From NCBI GenBank assembly GCA_943735955.1, contig OX030967.1, positions 248,001-312,000 of the forward strand: 64,000 nt of DNA, given 5' to 3'. Positions within the stretch are counted from its first letter, which is position 1. Each line of letters opens with the position of its first letter. This DNA comes from Piscicola geometra. Lineage: Eukaryota > Annelida > Clitellata > Hirudinida > Piscicolidae. The position numbers and the translations under genes were made by a program. The notes beneath the pieces were generated by a model. It was not told where the DNA came from, did not search any database, and saw only the letters and a list, made by a program, of their open reading frames with translations. Below, in pieces: positions 1-10,636 of this stretch.

Positions 1-172
1 GTCAAGAGTTTCAGCTTTCAAATGAGATGATTTTGGGTCTGAAGTTAAACGAACAAATGTTGAAAAATTCCGTCCACAGGGAATAGAACTTGCAGATATA
101 CTAAACAAAATGTTGGCTATTTCTTGTAGTATTGGAAAATTGTTTATTTTACTCCAATAAAATAAAACATCT
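1..172 (-). pseudogene. hAT transposase C-terminal relic (family X)
   Basis: Read on the minus strand, this piece carries the hAT dimerisation-region signature: an S-x-S-A-S-S-I-P-C-x-R-N-F-S-T stretch, close to the PASSIPCERNFS pattern of hAT transposases. A second, opposite-strand copy of the same family lies at about 30840-31040. The usual E of CER is G here. The piece is cut by the window edge, has no intact ORF, and is a decayed fragment. Confidence 0.6.
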
Positions 173-399
173 TTACAATCTTCAATTTTGTTGGGACGTA
201 ATTGTAATATTTGTACAATTCATCCTCTTCTGAATTTTTTTCTTCGCTCATTATTAATTCTTCAATAATGTTAGAAATATGTTTTTTGACAACGTTCTTA
301 TACTCCACATCTGCAAAAATAAAATCATTCGTATAATTTGATGGTATAACAATTTTTATTATAATTTTGACGTTATAAAAATAGGTCTAAATAATAATA

Positions 400-1300
400 A
401 TAATTATTAATAATAATAATAATTGTCGTTTTTGTATAGCGCCCGGGCACGCAACTGAAGCGCTCTCACTACGTCGTAATGCAATAAAGAAATAAACATA
501 ATTATAATAGTAATGTTATAAAAAAAGAAAGCAGAGTAGCATGGAGTAATTATTATGAGTGATAAGCTAAGTTAAAATAATGAGTTTTCAGTTTGGCTTT
601 GAAAGTCGAAAATTGGTTTATGCTTCGAAGTGCTGGTGGAGGGCATTCCAAGTTGTTGGAGCTGCGTGACGGAATGCTCTTTTTGAGATGTTGTTTGTAG
701 GGGGTTCTTGGTTGAAGAGAAGAGATGAAGATGAACGCAGTTGTTTGTTTGATGTTTTGTTAGTTATGAGTTTGCTGAGATATGACGGTATTGAAGTTTG
801 AAGAATTTTGAATGTGGTGATGGCTATTTTGAAGGATATTCGAAAATCTATAGGAAGCCAGTGAAGTTTTATAAGATTATCATTTGATGACTGAACAAGG
901 TGATGGCCTGGGTAGTCACAATTAAGTGTGGATCTAGCAGCCTTGTTTAAAACTGACTGTAGACGATTTCTTTCTTGATTGGTGATATTATATAATAGCG
1001 AGTTACAGTAGCTTAGTATTAGACATTAGCATTAGTATTAGTCTGCTTAGTATTAGACATCGGGAAAGTGAGGTGGAGAGATCAGTAGTAATGAATGGGC
1101 GTATGTGTTTGATTGCTTTGTCGAGGGTGTTGCCGTTTTCATGAGTTGGGACGTTTATGTGCTGATATAGGTTGAATTCGTCAATGATATTTTGAAGCTT
1201 TTCATTAATTAGTGTTGTAGAATTAGAAGTGTGAGGAGCGTTAAAGTTTTCACACAAGATTAAATTAGAATTTAGAGACGTTAGGGAATCGAATAACCAG
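400..1300. mobile_element. Decayed SINE/LINE-tail-like interspersed repeat and AT-rich DNA
   Basis: A run of TAA/TTA triplets is followed by 'tatagcgcccgggcacgcaa', then by a 'gagttttcagtttggctttg' block and a 'gagggcattccaagttgttg' block. This order resembles interspersed repeats common in marine invertebrate genomes. A similar order (tatagcaccc, cttcaggcctcgacggaaag, aagaattccat) is seen near 23820-24050. I find no coding potential. The short ORF on the minus strand at 1003-1257 has no recognisable motif. Confidence 0.4.
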
Positions 1301-2100
1301 CAATTGTTTTTTTCTCAACGGCACTGCAGCTTGTTCTAGCTGTACAAAATGGAATTAAATTTTCTCTAATAAATTGTGGTCTTTATTTTTTTTTCTATCC
1401 CAAACTCTTTTCCTATTATTATTTTATACTGGGGATGCAACAGACATGCTGCCATATGAATAAGATCAATGGGCATTTATCGAAACGATCAACTAGAAAT
1501 TAAAAATCAAAGTATTAATTTATAAAATAAAAATAATATAACTAACTAGTTTGATTTCATCTGACAAGTTTTCATCATCACCCATTTTTTCTAATCTCCC
1601 TAATATTTGGACTCGCCATAACAACTTCAAATGTAATTTTGAAGATTTTGACATTGACAACGCAATGGTGGCTTCTTTATACATCTCTCTTGAATTTAAT
1701 ACCTATTTTAAGTACGAATTAACGATGAAAATAGAGATTTACATACTTGGGAGTTTGCTGAAGAATAATTGTTAAAGAATCCACTCCCAATAACTATTAT
1801 TCCCGTTTTTTTTCCCGATTTGAAAGTTGATTCCCGTCCCAAAAACCGGTTCCCGACTTTAATTTTCATTCCCATTTCCGCAAGAGTCTCGCAGGAACCC
1901 GCGAGTCCCGGTCAGATCGGGTATTCGGTCCCACCATTACTCAGCACTTAGTCTTAAAATGTGAGGATTGTCATAAGGAACATTTTGCTACCCGAAAAAT
2001 TATTTGAAAATAGTGGAAAAGGCGTATTTGTTTGCACTTAAAACAAGTTTATAAAATAATTAAATTAAAATAATTGATTAAAAAACCAAAAAAATGTTGT
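1301..2100. other. AT-rich non-coding stretch
   Basis: Low-complexity AT-rich DNA with only short ORFs (under 75 codons) that show no motif, coding-like composition or splice pattern. It probably lies in an IMP intron or further upstream; no gene is supported. Confidence 0.5.
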
Positions 2101-2401
2101 TTTTGATGGAAGGATAGATCTGACCAAAGTATTGTTATCAATGGATGGGTCAGATGTGAAGTATCCTGTAAAAACGAAAGAAGAACGTTACAGTGCATGT
2201 TCAGGCGATGAAGAACATCTTTTCCACTTCACCCCTGCACAAAAAGCCTGTAATAAAGACGCTCAAGGCATTGCCAATGACATAACTGAATGCCTTGAGA
2301 TGAAACAAATGAATACCACGTTGCAAGCAGTAGGAGGAGATTCTAGCAATTTGAACATGGGAAGGGAAATGATTCCAGGCACACCTCACATTTCAAACTA
2401 A
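2100..2401 (+). pseudogene. Transposase-like relic (hAT-like, internal fragment)
   Basis: The plus-strand frame ending at 2401 keeps the spacing of a motif I recall from invertebrate transposase-derived proteins: a G-H-x-T/S-P segment, then A-x-x-I-A-x-x-I, then L-x-A-V-G-x-D-x-x-N-x-N-x-G. Here it reads HFTPAQKAC, then AQGIANDITECLE, then LQAVGGDSSNLNMG. The fragment is about 95 codons, with no start context or partner domain. It is a relic; the family assignment is tentative. Confidence 0.45.
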
Positions 2402-2980
2402 TGTGCCGGAGTATTTTTAAAAAGTATGACCCGCCCTAGGGTGTATGATGTTGGTCGCTCAATGATTTTAGTATAATTTTGAAAAAAAGAATGTTTTTTT
2501 CAGAATTTAATAAAGGATTTTAAAATATGTTGCTGATTTTAGAGAGTTTTAATAAAAATTTTTAAAATTAATTTCCTGTTCATCAGATTTAATACCCTTT
2601 GACATATTTTATAAAACGTTTGTAGAAGTTTTCAAAAATGTTTAATTTATTTTTATACTTTCTTTTTTGAGAGAGCAACTTGAAAAACTTAATATGCTGT
2701 AGCCCAAACTGTGGATAAATAGTTATCGATTTTAATATTGTTATTTATTTTTTATATTATTAAAATTATATTAATTGAAAAGTAAATTCATTTTTCAAAA
2801 TTAAAATTATAAATCGATTTTAGTTAAACATTATTAAGTTAAAGTTATTCAGTTTTATACGATGACTGTCATTCTTAAAAATTCCCCGGTTAAAGCTAAT
2901 AAGCATATCGCCATGGCGGTTGCTAACAATGCTTTATGATGAATTTCCTTATCAATTAAATTTTTAGTAAATCTTCTTTA
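2402..2980. other. AT-rich non-coding stretch
   Basis: Strongly AT-rich sequence without ORFs or recognisable repeats, between the transposase relic and the first minisatellite. Confidence 0.5.
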
Positions 2981-2984
2981 TCAT

Positions 2985-3755
2985 TCCATCAACATCATCA
3001 TCCAATCAACATCATCATTCCATCAACATCATCATCTAATCAACATCATCATCCAGTCAACATCATCATCCAATCAACATCATCATCCAATCAACATCAT
3101 CATCCAATCAACATCATCATCCAATCAACATCATCATCCAATCAACATCATCATCCAATCAACATCATCATCCAATCAACATCATCATCCAGTCAACATC
3201 ATCATCCAATCAACATCATCATCCAATCAACATCATCATCCAATCAACACCATCATCCAGTCAACATCATCATCCCATCAACATCATCATCCAATCAACA
3301 TCATCATCCAATCAACATCATCATCCAATCAACATCATCATCCAGTCAACATCATCATCCAATCAACATCATCATCCAATCAACATCATCATCCAATCAA
3401 CATCATCATCCAATCAACATCATCATCCAGTCAACATCATCATTCCATCAACATCATCATCCAATCAACATCATCATCCAATCAACATCATCATCCAATC
3501 AACACCATCATCCAGTCAACATCATCATCCAATCAACATCATCATCCAATCAACATCATCATCCAATCAACATCATCATCCAATCAACATCATCATCCAG
3601 TCAACATCATCATCCAGTCAACATCATCATCCAATCAACATCATCATCCAATCAACATCATCATCCAATCAACATCATCATCCAATCAACATCATCATCC
3701 AATCTACATCATCATCCAATCAACATCATCATCTAATCAACATCATCATCGCCAC
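2985..3755. repeat. 17-bp minisatellite, about 45 units
   Basis: The unit is 'catcatcatccaatcaa' (17 bp), with variants CCAGT, CCCAT and TTCCAT in place of CCAAT. It lies in the intron upstream of the first IMP exon seen here. On the IMP sense strand every unit carries several CAUC tetranucleotides. Confidence 0.9.
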
Positions 3756-3859
3756 CAATAATGCATATTTAGGTCGAAGCAAAGGGTGACAACAACAACG
3801 ACAACAGTCAGGAAAGGGTGGTGCTCATACAGGGGTCTGCGGATGCTTGCTGGAAGGTG

Positions 3860-5680
3860 CTTTGGAGGGTTGAGGGTGGTCTGGGGGGAGGGGGTTGAGG
3901 GTAGCTTGGGGGGGTTAAGGGTGGCCTGGGGGGGGGGGGGGGGTTGAGGGTGGTCTGAGGGGGTTGAGTCTGGTCTGGGGGAGTTGAGGGTGGTCTGAAA
4001 AGGTTGAGGGTGGTCTGAAGGGGTTGAGGGTGGTCTGGGGGAGTTGAGGGTGGTCTGAAGGGGTTGAGGGTGGTCTGGGGGGAGGGGGTTGAGGGTAGCT
4101 TGGGGGGGTTAAGGGTGGCCTGGGGGGGGGGGGGGTTGAGGGTGGTCTGAGGGGGTTGAGGCTGGTCTGGGGGAGTTGAGGGTGGTCTGAAAAGGTTGAG
4201 GGTGGTCTGGGGGAGTTGAGGGTGGTCTGAAGGGGTTGAGGGTGGTCTGGGGGAGTTGAGGGTGGTCTGAAGGGGTTGAGGGTGGTTTGAAGGGGTTGAG
4301 GGTGGTCTGGGGGGGTTGAGGGTGGTCTGGGGGGGTTGAGGGTGGTCTGAAGGGGTTGAGGGTGGTCTGAATGGGTTGAGGGTGGTCTGGGGGGTTGAGG
4401 GTGGTCTGGGGGGGTTGAGGGTGGTCTGGGGGGGTTGAGGGTGGTCTGGGGGGGTTGAGGGTGGTCTGAAGGGGTTGAGGGTGGTCTGAATGGGTTGAGG
4501 GTGGTCTGAATGGGTTGAGGGTGGTCTGAAGGGGTTGAGGGTGGTCTGAAGGGGTTGAGGGTGGTCTGAAGGGGTTGAGGGTGGTCTGAAGGGGTTGAGG
4601 GTGGTCTGGGGGGGTTGAGGGTGGTCTGAAGGGGTTGAGGGTGGTCTGAAGGGGTTGAGGGTGGTCTGAATGGGTTGAGGGTGGTCTGGGGGGGTTGAGG
4701 GTGGTCTGGGGGGTTGAGGGTGGTTTGAATGGGTTGAGGGTGGTCTGGGGGGTTGAGGGTGGTCTGAAGGGTTTGAGGGTGGTCTGGGGGGGTTGAGGGT
4801 GGTCTGGGGGGGTTGAGGGTGGTCTGAAGGGGTTGAGGGTGGTCTGAATGGGTTGAGGGTGGTCTGGGGGGTTGAGGGTGGTCTGGGGGGGTTGAGGGTG
4901 GTCTGGGGGGGTTGAGGGTGGTCTGGGGGGGTTGAGGGTGGTCTGAAGGGGTTGAGGGTGGTCTGAATGGGTTGAGGGTGGTCTGAATGGGTTGAGGGTG
5001 GTCTGAAGGGGTTGAGGGTGGTCTGAAGGGGTTGAGGGTGGTCTGAAGGGGTTGAGGGTGGTCTGAAGGGGTTGAGGGTGGTCTGGGGGGGTTGAGGGTG
5101 GTCTGAAGGGGTTGAGGGTGGTCTGAAGGGGTTGAGGGTGGTCTGAATGGGTTGAGGGTGGTCTGGGGGGGTTGAGGGTGGTCTGGGGGGTTGAGGGTGG
5201 TTTGAATGGGTTGAGGGTGGTCTGGGGGGTTGAGGGTGGTCTGAAGGGTTTGAGGGTGGTCTGGGGGGGTTGACGGTGGTCTGAAGGGGTTGAGGGTGGT
5301 CTGGGGGGATTGAGGGTGGTTTGAATGGGTTGAGGGTGGTCTGGGGGGGTTGAGGGGGGTCTGGGGGGGTTGAGGGTGGTCTGAAGGGGTATAGGGTGGT
5401 CTGGGGGGGTTGAGGGTGGTCTGGGGGGGTTGAGGGTGGTCTGGGGGGGTTGAGGGTGGTCTGGGGGGGTTGAGGATGGTCTGGGGGGGTTGAGGGTGGT
5501 CTGAAGGGGTTGAGGGTGGTCTGAAGGGGTTGAGGGTGGTCTGGGGGGGTTGATGGTAGTCTGGGGGGGTTGAGGTTGTCTGGGGGGGGTTGAGGGTGGT
5601 TTGAAGGGGTTGAGGGTGGTCTGGGGGGTTGATGGTGGTCTGGGGGGTTGAGGGTGGTCTGGGGGGGTTGAGGATGGTGC
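3860..5680. repeat. 20-bp minisatellite with about 480-bp higher-order repeat
   Basis: The unit is 'ggggttgagggtggtctgaa' (20 bp), with GGG/GAA/AAT variants at one edge. A block of about 480 bp is repeated almost exactly (about 4381-4780 against 4861-5260), so the array grew by large duplications as well as unit slippage. Two minus-strand frames are open for about 600 codons (PPRPPSTPSDHPQP-type) only because the unit contains no stop in those frames. The array ends about 45 bp before the IMP exon acceptor. Confidence 0.9.
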
Positions 5681-5726
5681 AAGGATGAGAATATGGAGCG
5701 TGCACTGACCTGACGATGCACCACAG

Positions 5727-5828
5727 GCGAGTTATTACATCTTCGAGAAGGTGAAGGGCGAGGGCATGGTGGGCAGTGACGACAGACTCAAGACGGGCAT
5801 CAGTGTTCCCAAGGCGCTTGTAGGCAGG
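5727..5828 (+). CDS. Imp: IMP/IGF2BP exon: KH3-KH4 linker and start of KH4
   Basis: This 102-nt exon (34 codons, phase 0 at both ends) follows a 'caccacag' acceptor and ends at a 'GTGAGT' donor. The translation has IFEKVKGEG, then ISVPKALVGR. That matches the IGF2BP pattern of a Y/I-F/G-E/K-K-I/L-K-E-E linker followed by the first strand of KH4 (I-x-V-P-x-x-x-x-G-R). IGF2BP/Imp proteins are cytoplasmic mRNA-binding proteins with two RRMs and four KH domains that control mRNA localisation, stability and translation. Only the last part of the gene is in the window; the upstream exons lie to the left. The family call rests on continuity with the next two exons. Confidence 0.82.
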
Positions 5829-6657
5829 GTGAGTGGAGGGAGGAGGAGAGGCGAGGTGGAGGGAAGTTAGTTGTGGATGAGATGATTTTATTTTTCAATT
5901 AATTCTTTTCTTTTTCTACTCACCGTAAAACACCATGTATAAGGCGCACTCTGCTCAAAATCGAATGAAAATATTCGATTAAAGCAGAAGATTGAAACTA
6001 GTTCGTTCTACGTCATTCAAAAACTTGATTCAGCATTTAGAAAAGGTCAAATGAATGCAAGACTGCAAAAGAGTGATTCAGCATTTAGAAAAGGTCAAAT
6101 GAATGCAAGACTGCAAAAGAGTGATTCAGCATTTAGAAAAGGTCAAATGAATGCAAGACTGCAAAAGAGTGATTCAGCATTTAGAAAAGGTCAAATGAAT
6201 GCAAGACTGCAAAAGAGTGATTCAGCATTTAGAAAAGGTCAAATGAATGCAAGACTGTGCAAAAGAGTGATTTATAAATTGTGATTGCATGCAGCGAGAT
6301 TGGTGAAATCACTTGTCAACAAACATCTGTCTCGCAATTCACTTCGAAGTTGTTGTTCTGTTGTTTTGAACGTTATTATCATTTAGTTCTTTTGGAATGG
6401 AGAAGGGAGCATTCGCAACTGTAGCCCATCTTGAGGGAGGATACTTTGGTCGGAGGAATTGGTCTCTTTGAAGTGGGGAAGCTACGATGGAAAATTTATT
6501 TAAAAAAGTGAATTTCAGGTTATAGTTTGGACATTTCTTCTTCTTTCTGCCATGCAAGCAGTTCTTTACCAGTGAGTGCCTTGGAGGTCTCAACTGCATG
6601 CTTTTTGCTTTCGGAAGTGAATGTTGTCGCCTCACATGCTTTCGTGGTTGCACGCAG
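5829..6657 (+). other. IMP intron (829 nt) with 48-bp tandem repeat
   Basis: A GT-AG intron from GTGAGT to CACGCAG. It holds five copies of a 48-bp repeat (see next entry) and otherwise AT-rich sequence. No exon-like conservation is seen inside it. Confidence 0.75.
6027..6272. repeat. 48-bp tandem repeat, five copies, open in one frame
   Basis: Successive copies start 48 bp apart (6027, 6075, 6123, 6171, 6219) and are nearly identical. Because 48 is a multiple of three, one plus-strand frame repeats a 16-residue unit containing SDSAFRKGQ and MNARLQK. It lies inside the IMP intron and has no splice sites of its own that I trust, so I treat it as non-coding. Confidence 0.85.
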
Positions 6658-6786
6658 GTGATCGGCAGGAACGGCAAGCACGTGCGGGAGATCCAACGCA
6701 TGACTGGAGCGGTGGTGAAGCTGCCCGAGGTGCAGGAGGAGGAAGACGTGCTCGTCGAGGTGTACGGCAACTTCATGGCCACCCAG
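6658..6786 (+). CDS. Imp: IMP/IGF2BP exon: core of KH4
   Basis: This 129-nt exon (43 codons, phase 0) sits between a 'cacgcag' acceptor and a GTGTCT donor. It begins with VIGRNGKHVREIQ, a textbook KH core with the GRNG (GxxG) loop that contacts RNA. It continues with an L-P-E stretch, an acidic EEED loop and a closing V-E-V-Y-G-N-F-x-A-T-Q strand. The equivalent in animal IGF2BPs is R-V/I-I-G-K-G-G-K/Q-x-V-x-E-x-Q, then V-x-I-x-G-x-F-Y-A-x-Q. The exon boundary directly before VIG and after the ATQ/ASQ triplet joins in phase with both neighbours. This is the strongest single piece of evidence for the gene. Confidence 0.9.
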
Positions 6787-6908
6787 GTGTCTGTCTGTCT
6801 GCCTGCCTGCATCACCACCACCACCACCCTCACCACCGACATCATCACCATCTCCACTACCATCATCATCATCACCAACACCACCGACATCATCACCACC
6901 ACCACCAG
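6787..6908 (+). other. Short IMP intron (122 nt) of CTGT and CAC/CAT repeats
   Basis: GT-AG intron made almost entirely of simple repeats: (CTGT/CTGC) at the donor, then CAC and CAT triplets up to the 'caccaccag' acceptor. Confidence 0.8.
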
Positions 6909-6980
6909 GGCGCCCACAACCGCATCAGAGCTTTCGTCAGCCAACCAGAAGTTCCCTTCAACAACAACTATCATGATTGA
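6909..6980 (+). CDS. Imp: IMP/IGF2BP terminal coding exon with stop
   Basis: Opens after a 'caccaccaccag' acceptor in phase 0 and reads GAHNRIRAFVSQPEV, then a short polar tail (FNNNYHD) and TGA at 6978-6980. A-x-x-R-I-R-x-x-V is the last KH4 helix (A-Q-R-K/R-I-R in known IGF2BPs), so it joins the previous exon without a gap. The tail after KH4 is only about 14 residues, shorter than the human protein's. With the two preceding exons this gives 100 residues ending at a natural stop. Confidence 0.87.
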   Translation, partial: GAHNRIRAFVSQPEVPFNNNYHD

Positions 6981-7001
6981 AATAGCTTGTCTTTTTGTTT
7001 T

Positions 7002-7187
<186 letters not shown>

Positions 7188-7362
7188 TGCTCAACAGTGT
7201 GGTATGTTGAGAGAAGGAGAGTCGATTCATTATTTTCATGTTTCTACCATTATTATGATTATTGTTATTACTATTTATATGTTCCTTGTCACTGTAGTGT
7301 CTGCTCACTGCGCCAGGCGTTTCGACTGCTCCATTGCCTTCAGCAGCACAGATGTATGAGCC

Positions 7363-7439
7363 CACACATCATCATCTCCACCATCATCATCATCTCCACC
7401 ATCATCATCAACACCACCATCATCACCATCATCATCATC

Positions 7440-7476
<37 letters not shown>

Positions 7477-7600
7477 CTTCAACCATCATCATCATCTTCA
7501 TCATCATCATCACCTCCACCATCATCATCATCACCTCCCCAAGCATCATCATCATCTCCAGCATCATCACTTCCATCATCATCATCATCTCCAGCATTTG
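7363..7600. repeat. CAT/CAC triplet repeat downstream of IMP
   Basis: Imperfect (CAT)n with CAC and CTC triplets on the plus strand, in the probable 3' UTR or just downstream of IMP. Frames across it give poly-His or poly-Met-like translations that are not genes. Confidence 0.9.
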
Positions 7601-7848
7601 ACGAATCGTATTTTTGAAGTTACAATGGCACTCACGAAGGTGTACTATTGCTACATTTCTAAACTATTTGTTTTATCTTATTTTTGTTTTTATTATTAAT
7701 ATTTATGTTATTATTTATGTTAATATTATTATTTATTCATTTTATTCTCTTTATTATTTATGTTATTCAATGACTTTATAGTTCGTCAGTTTTTTCAGAA
7801 CGTAGAATCTTTTGTGTTCGTCTGAGAAGTGGTCGTCTGCAAGAGGAT

Positions 7849-7915
7849 GCATTGTGAATGCATTGTGGATGCATTGTGGATGCATTGTGGATGTATTGTG
7901 GATGCATTGTGGATG
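7849..7915. repeat. 11-bp tandem repeat
   Basis: About six copies of 'tgcattgtgga'. No coding evidence. Confidence 0.85.
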
Positions 7916-8002
7916 CACACAACGGCAACAACTTTATCAGAAAGCAACTTGCTGTGCATCCATCATCTGTTCCATCACTCCTCTCACCCTCTATGCGTGC
8001 GC

Positions 8003-8412
8003 TACTTCTTCATCATCAGCGTCATCATCATCACCATCATCATCACCATCATCATGCTCATCACTTTCATGACGTCATCATAGTGTGATCTGTCGAGGTG
8101 TACGGCAACTTCATCGCCATCATCATCATCGTTATCATCATCATCGTTATCATCATCATCGTTATCATCATCACTCTCGTCTTTGATGTGTCTCGTTATA
8201 GAGTGAATATTTGCCACCGTCACTCCCACCAACACCATCATCATCAGCACCCCCATCATCATCAGCACCCCCATCATCATCAGCACCCCCATCACCACAT
8301 TGCATTACAGTACAAGTGCCCAGAGGGTACTAGTTCATGGTATAGCGCTTTTTTAATTACAATCCGAATGTATTACATCATCATCATAACCATCATCATC
8401 ATCATCATCATT
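8003..8412. repeat. CAT-rich simple repeats, including an 18-bp unit
   Basis: Runs of CAT with CGT interruptions, a threefold 'cagcacccccatcatcat' repeat at about 8240-8290, and a short CAT run to 8412. Embedded at 8092-8114 is a copied piece of IMP exon sequence, listed separately. Confidence 0.85.
8092..8118 (+). pseudogene. Duplicated fragment of the IMP KH4 exon
   Basis: The 23 nt at 8092-8114 (beginning gtcgaggtgtacggcaactt) are identical to 6754-6776 near the 3' end of the IMP KH4 exon, and a GCC follows after one changed base. Translated in the same frame it gives V-E-V-Y-G-N-F. No donor follows; CAT repeats start at once. It is a dispersed partial exon duplication about 1.3 kb downstream. 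Confidence 0.8.
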
Positions 8413-8414
8413 GT

Positions 8415-9236
8415 AACGTGAGGTTTTTTAGTTTATACTTGTGACGCTCAGCATCTTAAGGAGTCCTCTGCTGCAGTACCGAAGAGTTCAGGGGCCTCAA
8501 ATCTCTCTTTGTTCTCGTCAGTAAAATGCTTCTTCATCACTTCTGCGTACTTTCAGACTTGCAATCAATACTCGAAGTGCATCTGAGTCTGCTCCAAGCT
8601 CGCCCATGCAATCCACGAAGCTTCAAATATATATTTAAAAACGCCAATGACGAAGGTCCGAAAATAATGGTGCATCCAATTCAGAAGGAAAATGGAGTTC
8701 TGCAAGAAGTTCATGCATAACACAGACACTCAAACGCACAGACACACACATGCACACAAATGCACAGACACAATCACACATTCATGTTTCTTCCTGCAAC
8801 AAGTGCTCGAACACCCTGCAATGTGACTGCACTCCCTTGCCTCGTTGAAGGCTGCTTCCAGAAAGGAAGTTGCGCTGGTGAGATCATGTGGAGAGCGTTT
8901 CGTTTGGAAAATATTGAGGCCGTAGCCAAGGTGCAGAAAGTAAACGCGCATTCAATGCACCTCCTTCACGACATCATTAACGACATTCGTGCAGTTCATT
9001 TTTGCCACCATCATCTCTTGTTAAATAACAAAAGTAACAGACTTTGGGAGTTTTTGTTCTAGCAGTAAGTTGTTTAGTTTGTTTATATTATTCAAAGCCT
9101 GACAGACGCAGGCCGTGTTACAATGGTTCTGAGAACCATGGTTCTTATTCACCAGAGGCACCACTCCACACGACGTACACATCTTTCAATGCATACGTCG
9201 CAAAAACTGCATCATATACACTAGGTATATGATAGA
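8415..9236. other. No confident gene; unique-looking sequence
   Basis: Moderate GC, short ORFs on both strands (longest 100 codons at 8760-9062, plus strand). I see no domain, splice pattern or repeat. It could be IMP 3' UTR or transposon remnant. Confidence 0.4.
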
Positions 9237-9237
9237 A

Positions 9238-9535
9238 CGAGTCTCTATACGCACGAGTCGGGCAGGAGCGCATCAGCGAAATGATCAGAAAACGATAACT
9301 TGCATTTACTGGTCATTGTCTTCGCATGCCCGTGGATGAGTCTGTGCACCGCTATTTGTTCTACGAGTCCGAGATGAAAGCACGGAAGCGTCCTGGCAGA
9401 CCAAGAATGTCATACAGACAACAAATCTCGGCATACATCGACCCAGGACAGCCAACGATTGAAGCCATCCAGCTGAAATCGTGGGCTGTAAACAAAAATG
9501 CTATACTGTACAATAAGACTCAGACTACCGTATAG
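9238..9535 (+). pseudogene. LINE ORF2 C-terminal relic
   Basis: With one in-frame stop, the plus strand reads FTGHCLRMP, then about 20 residues later RKRPGRPRMSY. The G-H-x-x-R-M-P motif followed by a basic K/R-R-x-G-R-P-R/K stretch is typical of the end of non-LTR retrotransposon ORF2 proteins. The piece is separate from the RT-bearing LINE that starts near 9762. Confidence 0.6.
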
Positions 9536-9765
9536 TGCTCACATTTATATAGCGTTGCAACTGAATCATGGACTATTAATACAGTGATTGATAAATACTC
9601 TTTATACTGCTCTTTTTAGTCTCTGAACTATTTTATTATTATTATTATTGCTCTATCCTATGCAAATTTGTTCTAAAGAATGTTTTTTACAATTTATAAT
9701 AATAATAATGGGGAGCTTTGAAGATAGAGCGCTATAGAAATCTATTTGATTGATTGATTGAGTGA
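9536..9765 (+). mobile_element. Retroelement 3' tail ending in (TTGA)n
   Basis: Contains 'tatatagcgttgcaactgaa', TTA-rich sequence, then 'agcgctatagaaatctattt' and a (TTGA)4 tail at about 9747-9763. This is the usual layout of a LINE or SINE 3' end and probably belongs to the relic just upstream. Confidence 0.5.
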
Positions 9766-10636
9766 CCATCAACAGACTAGGATTGGCAAGGCACCGCCAG
9801 CATTGGCACTATCGTGGCAGACAAGGCGGAAAACTTGTAAAGGAACGCCGAAGCCGGCACGCTCTCAGAAGCCATGAGCCAGTTGTCCATGAGAAAGTTG
9901 ATCGGCACAAATGTCAGAAGAGTGGGCCTTCAGTCGTGCTGGGCCTACTCAACACTAGGTCTCTCCACAACAAGGTGGATGATGTTCTGGAGACCATGAG
10001 AGAGTGCAGGATAAACGGGCTGTTTCTGGTTGAAACTTGGCATCATCCTGAGTCAGTCTGTATCAGCCGACTGAGGCAGGAGGGCTTGGTAGTGGTCGAA
10101 AGATCAAGGCCTAGACTCTCCAATACAGTAAACACGCTGCATACAAACCACGGAGGAGTTGCAGTCGTGGCTGACTATGGATTCCAGGTTACACCATTGG
10201 ACACAGAAGTTCAGTCCTTAAGTCTCGAGCATCTTTGTGTCTGAATCACTTTTTGTTCAAGGGCGGTCATTGGTTTAATTGTCTATCAAACAGGTTAGGC
10301 GTGTTCTTCAAGGATTTCAATGAAATCATAAGCACCTTGGCCACATACGGCGAAAGAGTATTAATCCTGGGAGATTTCAAATTCCACCTTTAAAATCCAA
10401 GTGATAACGATACTCAAACGTTTCAGAATATCCTGAGCTCTCATGGTTTCCAGTCATCAGTCAACCAACCAACCCATAGTCAAGGAGGGTGGCTTGATGT
10501 TGTTGCCTCGAGAAAGAGTCTCGATGTTGACTGCATTGAGGTAGGCTTCTCTGACGAAAAACTGTTGGTGTGGAAGTGTCAACTAACCAAGCCCCCTCCT
10601 GTGTAGAAAAAAACTTCTAGTAGACGCTGGAAACTC

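Noticed and set aside
1003..1257. 84-codon minus-strand ORF
   Set aside because: No recognisable domain or splice context; probably chance or repeat-derived.
3808..5724. Two 600-codon minus-strand ORFs (PPRPPSTPSDHPQP type), resembling extensins or proline-rich proteins
   Set aside because: Both come from the same 20-bp array in two frames at once, which a real gene would not show.
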